Positions 57,243 to 64,000 of a stretch of 64,000 nt of DNA are shown piece after piece. Position numbers and translations under genes: made by a program. Source of the DNA: Clusia tigrina. Its lineage: Eukaryota; Arthropoda; Insecta; Diptera; Clusiidae. Location of the stretch: NCBI GenBank assembly GCA_920105625.2, contig OV050031.1, forward strand, positions 224,674,194-224,738,193, in the 5' to 3' direction. The notes below the pieces were generated by a model. It saw only the letters and a program-made list of their open reading frames with translations. It had not been told where the DNA came from and did no database searches. Position 1 is the first letter of the stretch; each line of letters opens with the position of its first letter.

Positions 57243-59665
57243 ATGTCAGCTCTTAAAATTAAAATTCTAATAAATTTAATTATAATTTCAACGAGTGTAA
57301 TAAATCCCATCAACGGGTTCGGCATGAAACTCATGAAAGTGCCCGATGACGATCGTTCCCAAGTGATTTGCACAGTCGCCCTACTCCGGAAGTATTTTCA
57401 TTCTGGTGAGTCACTCTCTGGATTGGTTCTGTCCATGAGCATAACACCAGCCTCACCACACATCCAACGCAACCTGCTGGAGGCCATACACAAGTCTTCG
57501 GACTACCCTTGGTCGGTTGTGATTAAGGCAGCCCAGGGAATCATACCAACGTCGGGTTTTGTGCTGCATGAGAAGCCTCAGTGCTATTTCATAATTGTGG
57601 AAAATTTAGAAGACGTGGATTTGGAGTATATATTTGAGGATTGGAAGACGACGGTCAATTGGAATCCGTTGGCGCAATTTGTGGTGTATATGGCGACGAC
57701 GGAGAAAACGGACGAGGAAATGTCCGAACTGATGAATGAGATTCTGCTCAGCTTTATGAACAAGAAAATGTTCAATGTAAATGTCATCGGGCAGAATGAG
57801 GACAACGGATTTTACTATGGCAAAACTGTGTTTCCCTACCATCCGGACAATAATTGTGGGACGCGTGTGATTACCATTGAAACACTGGATGTCTGCGACT
57901 ATCGCGATGAGGAAGCGGATGACAATAACAACGATTACGACGATGGGGATGTGGAAGTGGGAGAGGCATTCAAGCAATACGATACGTACGATGAGAAAAT
58001 CTTTACAGATTTCGCTGAGAGTGAGAATGAAACGGAGCCCCTTTTTGATCCTGATTACCAATTGAGCGATTTCACAGAAGAGATCAAGAGATTCCGTCGA
58101 GCGCCTGTTTCCAATTACAAATATGTCGAAACAGTGAGTTATCAATCCTCGAAAGACATGATAAATGCCGCCGCCGTGCGTAAATACTACTTGGAGGAGT
58201 TGTATCGCGCGCTATTCCTGGACAAGTTTCCAAAGGATCTAAGTGGTTGCCCACTAGTGGCGGCGTTTCGACCTTGGGAACCATACATTTTCAACGAAGA
58301 CACTGCTGAGGCATACAACTATGAAGATGACGACAATATCTGGGTGGGCAATTTAGAGGAGGAAATCAATACTATTTCTGTGAGAGGATTAAACGGCATA
58401 GAATACAAGATGATACAGACCATAGCTGAGCGCCTCCACATTAACATCGACCTACAAGTGGAGGATCGCAATTTGTATCATCTGTTTCAGCAGCTCATTG
58501 ACGGGTAAATCACGTTGAAAATTTACCAACATTTTTTCAAACAGGGCTTTCCCTACTTACAGAGATATCGAAATGATTGTGGGTGGCATCGATGAGGATC
58601 CCAGCATCAGTCAGTTCGTGTCCAGCACCATACCATATCACCAGGACGATCTGACTTGGTGCGTGGCTAAAGCCCAACGGAAACATAATCTTTATAACTT
58701 TTTGGAAAATTTTGATCCAGCCACTTGGGCCTTCACGTTCATCTCTCTGCTGACGATCGCTCTGAATATAACCATTGCTCAAAGAGTGCTGAATATCACT
58801 CTCAACCACTTAGAAGGTTGGAGTAGCGTTGCATTTCGTATGCTTGGCGTCATCCTGAACCAATCGGTGCCACTGCAATCCATACCGACAAGCTTCAAAT
58901 TACTATTCGGGTCAATGTTCCTACTGGGCTTCATGTTCACCAACGTTTACCAGAGTGTGCTGGTTAGCACACTGACCACGCCCAAAAGCTCCTACCAAAT
59001 CAGCCATCTGGAGGAGATCTACAATCAACGCATGGACATAATGGGTAAAGTGGAGAATGTGCGGCATCTGAACAAGGAAGGCGAGGTATATGAGAGTGTA
59101 CACCACTCAAATCGAATGTGATTGATTGATCAGTTTGCTTACATTTTCTTCGGCACAGATTTTTCGGTACATCCGCAAAAAGTTCCAAATGTGCTACAGC
59201 ATCGAAACTTGCTTGCAGCGCGCCGCGTCCGACGATCACGTCGCAGTGGCCGTGTCACGCGAGCATTCCTTCTACAATCCGCGCATACCACGCGACAATC
59301 TGTACTGCTTCAATCGGGAGGAGAATTTGTATGTGTATTTGGTGACGATGTTGCTGCCGAAGAAGTTTCACTTGCTGCACAAAATCAATCCGGTCATACA
59401 GCACATCATCGAGTCGGGTCACATGCAGAAGTGGGCGCGCGATTTGGACATGAAGCGCAAGATCTACGAGGAGATACATCGCACGCGCGAAGAACCGTTC
59501 AAAAGATTGACCATGGCACAAGTGGGCGGCACGTTTACATTCTCCACGTTGTCGTTAATGTCCTCTGGAGTTGTGCTGCTCTTGGAGCGCTGGGTTTATG
59601 CGATGGTGACACAGCGGAAAACACGCTTGAAAATTGTAAAGAAATTGCACATTCAATTCATGTAA
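57243..59665 (+). CDS. Ir87a: Ionotropic receptor (divergent IR, probably Ir87a)
   Basis: Insect chemosensory channel of the ionotropic glutamate receptor superfamily. Three exons: 57243-58504, 58563-59085, 59159-59665, with junctions in phase 2 and phase 0 (donors GTAAAT, GTATAT; acceptors TTACAG, GCACAG); 763 residues. I start at ATG 57243, giving signal peptide MSALKIKILINLIIIS; the frame is open slightly further upstream but only from a TTG. After a long N-terminal domain with an acidic insert (about 220-290) come S1 (about 336-470), M1 (475-495, WAFTFISLLTIALNI), pore loop (506-520, GWSSVAFRMLGVILNQ), M2 (533-553), S2 (about 560-715) and M3 (717-738, GGTFTFSTLSLMSSG). Glutamate-binding residues are not evident, as in other divergent IRs. 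Proximity to the yellow-e group fits Drosophila cytological region 87; orthology needs a tree. Confidence 0.92.
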
Positions 59666-59864
59666 TGTGAAGCTGAAATTGTGTTGGGCTGAGCGGCAGC
59701 GATGGAACTTTCACTACAACTGTAGTACATTTGTTGTAGTTTTACTAGTCGTACTACTTTGGGTGGATGGAGGGGAAAGGCATTATTGAAGGCTAAAGCA
59801 GGTATTCTTCTTTCCATACTTTGACTATAATATCGGGGCCACATCTTCTTCCCTTGCAAAACCT

Positions 59865-60440
59865 GCAAACCCCATTAGAGTGTATTCTCAGTTCTGTTAA
59901 TTCATCATATAGTGCCCTATTGGAACGTCCGTGTATCATGTTATGATTCTTAGATTATGTTAATTGCATACAATCTTTGAAACGATTTAGTTTATAGGTC
60001 CCTATAAGCGATTTTGTTTGTGATAGCCCCGTCAAAGTTTCCCAGTATAATCTTCTTTGTTTGTCTTCTACCTCCTGAATGAATGGGGAGAATTTGCCCT
60101 TTTCTAAGCCACAAAATGGTTCCGGGCCTACAAACGGAGAGGCTGCTTCTTTCCTGGCAAGTTTGACTGCTTTTTCATTACCAGAAATTCCCATGTGACC
60201 CGGAACCCAAAGGATACATACTTTATAGTTTTGGCAAAGGATATTGAGCTTATCAAGTTTTGATGTCATCTGTTGAAAGTTGACTGCCGTAATTTCTGCC
60301 CGCCTATCAGTTAGAACGGCTATTCTTTTGTTCTGATAGTTACTTTCAAGGTTGAAGTAAATACACCTGTCTATCGCGTAAATTGCGGCTTAAAAGATGC
60401 TTCTGTTCTTGTCTAGCGGTTCTGAATATCTTGTCGCCGG
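59865..60440 (-). pseudogene. LINE RNase H remnant
   Basis: Minus-strand order: KNRSIF-AAIYAIDRCIYFN near 60400-60350, KRIAVLTDRRAEITAV (RNase H strand with Asp), ILWVPGHMGISGNEKAVKLA near 60210-60150, GPEPFCGLEKG, then TGLSQTKSLIGTYKL near 60010. A Cys cluster scrap follows near 59870. The RNase H site before KAVKLA is altered (A/V where AD is usual). The phrase GGAACGTCCGTGTA(T/C)CATG occurs both at 59922 and 60478, so part of the region is duplicated. Confidence 0.75.
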
Positions 60441-60521
60441 CCCACATACACCTGCCACGTCTTCTTCATCAGTGAGGGAACGTCCGTGTACCATGTTATC
60501 ATATTCTGGTTAATCTTGTAA

Positions 60522-60526
<5 letters not shown>

Positions 60527-60590
<64 letters not shown>
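60527..60590. repeat. AT microsatellite, about 32 units
   Basis: Uninterrupted AT tract. A second tract of about 25 units lies at 60739-60788; the two flank a 150-bp segment. Confidence 0.95.
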
Positions 60591-60592
<2 letters not shown>

Positions 60593-60735
60593 CGAGAAAA
60601 ATTACAAGTTTTTCGGTAAAATTGATTGAAAAGTGGGAGACTCCAAAATCGAGATAGACCTATGGTTCCTTCACCAAAGTCGCTTAGAATTGTCCATAGA
60701 ATCATCCTAGGGGCTGGCTTTGAAATTGGCCCACC

Positions 60736-60738
<3 letters not shown>

Positions 60739-60788
<50 letters not shown>
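60739..60788. repeat. AT microsatellite, about 25 units
   Basis: Uninterrupted AT tract, partner of the one at 60527-60590. Confidence 0.95.
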
Positions 60789-60790
<2 letters not shown>

Positions 60791-61779
60791 TCCTAAATCT
60801 TTTTATTAAGCTAAGCTAAGTTTTGAATCGTTTTATTAATCAAAACATTGGATGCATCGTATCCCGCAACATCGAATTTTTAAATATTCCAAATTCCACC
60901 GCATGCAGCCACAGAGATAATAGAGATAGAAGCACAAAAAGTTGTATTTCAATTGTAGCGTGGACGATAGGGAATTTTGTCATTATCTTTCTTGAAAATG
61001 TAAATAAATTACAGTGAGGACATGGAAAAAGTATTGGAGGTATATAGTGAAGACGAATTGCATGCAGAATTTGGTTGAGCTTTGGGGGACAAGCTAGAGT
61101 GAAAATAACTCTTTCCTAACCTAAAAAACCAATAAAATATGAACAAAATTATTGTAATATGTTGACAACGGTAACGAAGTTTTATTTTATGCCGGGGTTA
61201 AGCTCGTCGTGTATTTATTTTAATTCGAGAGTGATTAACAAATCTTAATAGGATATGACAACTGTCACTTCTATTCGGGTTACACTTCTAATATATCGTT
61301 AATTTCTTTACAGCGTGGACGTTTTATATCTTCTTATGTCTCCTTGATTTCCTTACAGTCTTGGAGCGTGGACGTTTTATATCTTCTAATGTGTCTTTGT
61401 CGCAGAGTCCTTGACGGTATCCTGGTGCCAACTCTTCTTGAGTTCTTAGGTATCTGTAACGTAATAAATTCTTGTATGTTCTTGATATCTTATCCTTTTA
61501 TTAAATTGAAAACTTATTACATCTAACACTTCTCGTCTTCTTTTCATTCTGGCCCTTCCACTTATTATTTTCGATATTTTCACCCGTTTGCTTAGACTTT
61601 TTTTTAATATTTTGATCAACTGTTCTCCGCTGAGTTTATGTGAGGTGCTAAGCTCCTAGGAATTTATTTTCGTCACACAACTAATTTTCATTCAAATTTT
61701 CATTAGTATCCAACATTTAAATATAAATATTTGATATTAACTATTACTAAATAAAAATTTATGCCATTTCCTGTTGGGA

Positions 61780-62152
61780 AGTTCTGTTGTCCCCGAAGTG
61801 GAATTTGGCACTTCAGATTCGGAAATTGTGTATATGGAATTGTATAGTGAAAAAGATTTACTAAAATAAAAAAATAAATTAAATTAAATTAAAATACATC
61901 ATTTAAAAACCATTATTACACGGTAAAATTTAAAATGCATTTATGTACGTCGCTAGCACGAGCAATATTTCTGTCGCAACTCACGATGAGTTGTTCCTCT
62001 TCTACCGCCAAACGCCCATTTTCCGTCGTTTAATTTTCTCTTAGCAACTATAGTATATCTATTACAATTTTGTTTGTTGATATTTTTCTGTTGCAAACAT
62101 ACTGGATTCTGTTTCTGTTGCCGTTTCTGCTTTATGCCACTCTGCACCTTTA
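61780..62152 (-). mobile_element. GTGCAG-ended inverted-repeat family, copy 3
   Basis: Minus orientation. The right edge TTTATGCCACTCTGCACCTTTA is the family terminus. The body at 61790-61975 is the reverse complement of 32430-32620 (shared TCCGAATCTGA and GACAACxGAAxTTCCCAACA). The far end is not clear. Confidence 0.65.
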
Positions 62153-62350
62153 CACGAACAATTATTTCAATATTTCTGTCGCAACTCACAATGAGTTGTT
62201 TCTTTTCTGTGACCAAACACTCATTTTTTCTATCTTTAAATTCTGATGCTAATCTGTTACGGATTCTGTTGTTGATTATGTTGCTCTTGCAAATGTACTG
62301 GATTCTGTTTTTGATGCTATTTCTGTTCTACATCACTCTGCACCTTTAAC
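62153..62350 (-). repeat. GTGCAG-ended family, tandemly duplicated end
   Basis: CAATATTTCTGTCGCAACTC recurs about 204 bp after its first occurrence near 61965. This second copy ends in TACATCACTCTGCACCTTTAA. It looks like a tandem duplication of the terminal ~200 bp of the element. Confidence 0.7.
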
Positions 62351-62935
62351 GACTGTTCGAGAAATGCGAAGAAATCCTTAGAAACTAATTTATAGAATCT
62401 GAATTTTCGCCTCTAAGAAATCGCGTGGACATTAAAAATCAAAGAACCTTAAAGGTAAAGTCTGTTTTAAAGAGTTTGCTTGTACAGTCAAAAAAATGTG
62501 CTATATTTGGCCCCGTATACTGAAGCAGGCTTTCAGATTAAAATTAAAAAAAGAACATCAAATACTTGCACAAATTAAATATGCCAATTAATTAATTAAC
62601 GCCAAAATACAAGCAGAAACACATAAAAAGAAATCTGAATGTGGTTTACATGTTCGAACGAGTACTGTCACTGGCAGAAATAAAATATTACAGGTCCAAC
62701 GCAATAAATGGAGGCTAATGCGAATTGGCTACATAAGTAAATATACATGTTCTCATATAAAATATGTCCATAGGCGCAAATGAAGGAAAACGAGCATGCA
62801 AAAATTTTCCAATTATACAGGACACTGAAATGGGTTTCTTACGGTGACATTTATATAATAAATTAGCTACGGGTTGATCCAGATAATGCGTATAAAACCC
62901 GTTTAATGATTATATTATATTTTATTTCTTTCATC

Positions 62936-63022
62936 GAGAGAGAGAGAGAGAGGGGGGGGAGAAGGGGGAGAGGGAGAGATATGGAGAGATATGGAGAGAA
63001 ATGGAGAGAGAGAGAGAGAGAA
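62936..63022. repeat. GA-rich purine tract
   Basis: GAGAG repeats broken by a G run and three TGGAGAGA words, all purine on plus except a few T. It may form unusual DNA structure and resembles GAGA-factor sites, but simple-repeat drift is sufficient. Confidence 0.85.
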
Positions 63023-63839
63023 GTAACCATTGAGAACTATAGAAGGATGTAGGTTAATAATTATCGAGAACTTGTGTAATGCCACTGAGCAAACGATATA
63101 TTGTTACGTAATTGCCTTTCTGACTATTTTTACCAAGCTCAATACTTGGATTCGTTTCGCTGGATTGTGTAATAAGCAAACAATTCCTTCAAACAGTTAG
63201 AACAATTGGCTTTTTTAGTATTCGTCCAACTCATTATTGCCTTTAAACGTTTGCTCGCTTCTCACACTTCGTCTTCGCAAACGTTTGCTTCAGTTAGTCA
63301 GTTGGTGCACCACAATGTTTTACTTACATCTGCTTTAACTGCCCTTTGCTAACACGACGCTCACGCTGCTTGCTGCCACTCTCAGGATCGGCTATAATCA
63401 CTGTTACTGGTTAACTGATCTACTACTACGATGTTTACTTTCGGATACGCTCACGGTTTCACTGCTGCTGCTACTAAGATGTTAAATTTTCCCCTGATTT
63501 ACACTTTTTCCCTGATCTATTCTCACTTGTGCAGTCGCTTATATACCTCTTGCACATGAGAGCCTCAACCAGCCTCCGAACGCAGCTTCGCATGCCTTGT
63601 CGCGTGTGTATTTTTAGGGATTGAAATCGACCCTCACCACAAAACCATCAACCAATCAGAGGGCGTATCGATTTCGTAACAATATAAAGAGAGCTCAACT
63701 AGCGAAAAAAGTGGTTTAATAAAACTACTGTTAATTCTTGTTGTATGAGAGCTACTCTAATGGAGCACGAAGTGCATTGGGATCTAGACCCCAATTATTG
63801 TTGGGTTCCGGCCCTTATAGCCAATTGGAGAGATTCCTA

Positions 63840-64000
63840 TCATAAAACATTACGAAAGAAAGATCTTCGATCGTTGTTTGGGCTAATCACGGGGCATAAT
63901 CCATTTGGCCTTCAAATAGCTACCATAGGCATCTTAGAGTCCAAACTGCGTCTTCTGCCTGGAGGAAGAACAAAGCGCCACAGAGCATTTACTCTGGGGT
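63840..64000 (+). pseudogene. LINE family B ORF2 tail, cut by window edge
   Basis: Reads LFGLITGHNPFGLQIATIGI near 63878-63937, the same segment as at 25.64-25.70 kb (about 80% identical by eye), then a broken Cys/His region. It continues past the window, so its state is unknown. Confidence 0.7.

Larger units (their letters stand above)
59666..63839. other. Intergenic region downstream of the receptor
   Basis: About 4 kb without a host gene. It holds a LINE RNase H remnant, two long AT microsatellites, two copies of the GTGCAG-ended family in minus orientation and a GA-rich tract. Stretches 60.8-61.75, 62.36-62.93 and 63.03-63.76 kb show nothing recognised. Confidence 0.5.

Noticed and set aside
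57584..58145. A 179-codon minus-strand frame over receptor exon 1
   Set aside because: It is antisense to the well-supported receptor coding sequence; its hydrophobic look comes from the acidic codons on the other strand.
59122..59670. A 182-codon plus-strand frame overlapping receptor exon 3
   Set aside because: It is out of phase with the receptor; the correct frame has the S2 and M3 motifs, this one has none.
61953..62349. Short frames on both strands near the GTGCAG-ended repeats
   Set aside because: They lie wholly in non-coding inverted-repeat elements; similar frames appear in other copies only because the DNA is shared.
1..64000. LTR retrotransposon, endogenous virus or Helitron
   Set aside because: No long terminal repeats, protease/integrase or envelope frames, and no Helitron helicase or CTRR-type hairpin end were seen.
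1..64000. CRISPR array or bacterial insertion
   Set aside because: Tandem repeats here lack regular unique spacers, and no bacterial-type genes or composition shift were seen.

Overview
This is an AT-rich window from a higher dipteran genome (schizophoran fly, perhaps tephritid-like). That reading rests on short GT-AG introns, three same-strand genes of the Yellow/MRJP family, an insect ionotropic receptor, and dense fly-type LINE and MITE debris. Most of the 64 kb is intergenic or transposon-derived. No bacterial or viral coding region was seen.

Layout. At 1.5-1.9 kb (minus) lies a complete two-exon DPM3 gene, the small subunit of dolichol-phosphate-mannose synthase, followed upstream by an unrecognised 142-residue hydrophobic ORF at 2.1-2.5 kb. 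At 4.27-9.83 kb (minus) a near-complete 5.6-kb LINE with an intact endonuclease/reverse transcriptase/RNase H ORF2, and an ORF1 broken by two compensating frameshifts, sits inside one arm of an older duplication. Three Yellow genes follow, all on minus: 12.3-13.8 kb (start exon not found), 19.2-20.8 kb (complete, 442 aa) and 29.0-30.9 kb (complete, 544 aa, long C-terminal tail). Their tandem order and the long last member suggest the yellow-e3/e2/e cluster known from Drosophila. At 57.2-59.7 kb (plus) there is a complete three-exon ionotropic receptor of 763 aa. By domain plan and proximity to the yellow-e group it is probably the Ir87a orthologue.

The 26-kb gap between yellow-e and the receptor, and the 5-8 kb gaps between the Yellow genes, hold decayed LINE 3' ends of several families, a mariner-like transposase remnant, a hAT MITE with an exact 8-bp target duplication, two TA-type MITEs, a GTGCAG-ended inverted-repeat family with several copies, a tRNA-like SINE family, many minisatellites, and a group of perfect hairpins at 50.9-56.1 kb.

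Functionally, the genes are independent housekeeping (DPM3), secreted cuticle/pigment-family (Yellow) and chemosensory (IR) loci. No operon-like system is present. Exon structures below were built by reading splice sites and reading phase by eye; they need transcript support. Leads needing a second look: the intact LINE ORF2, the missing yellow start exon, a possible coding exon ending inside a MITE, two in-phase 69-bp Cys-rich coding repeats, and the hairpin cluster.
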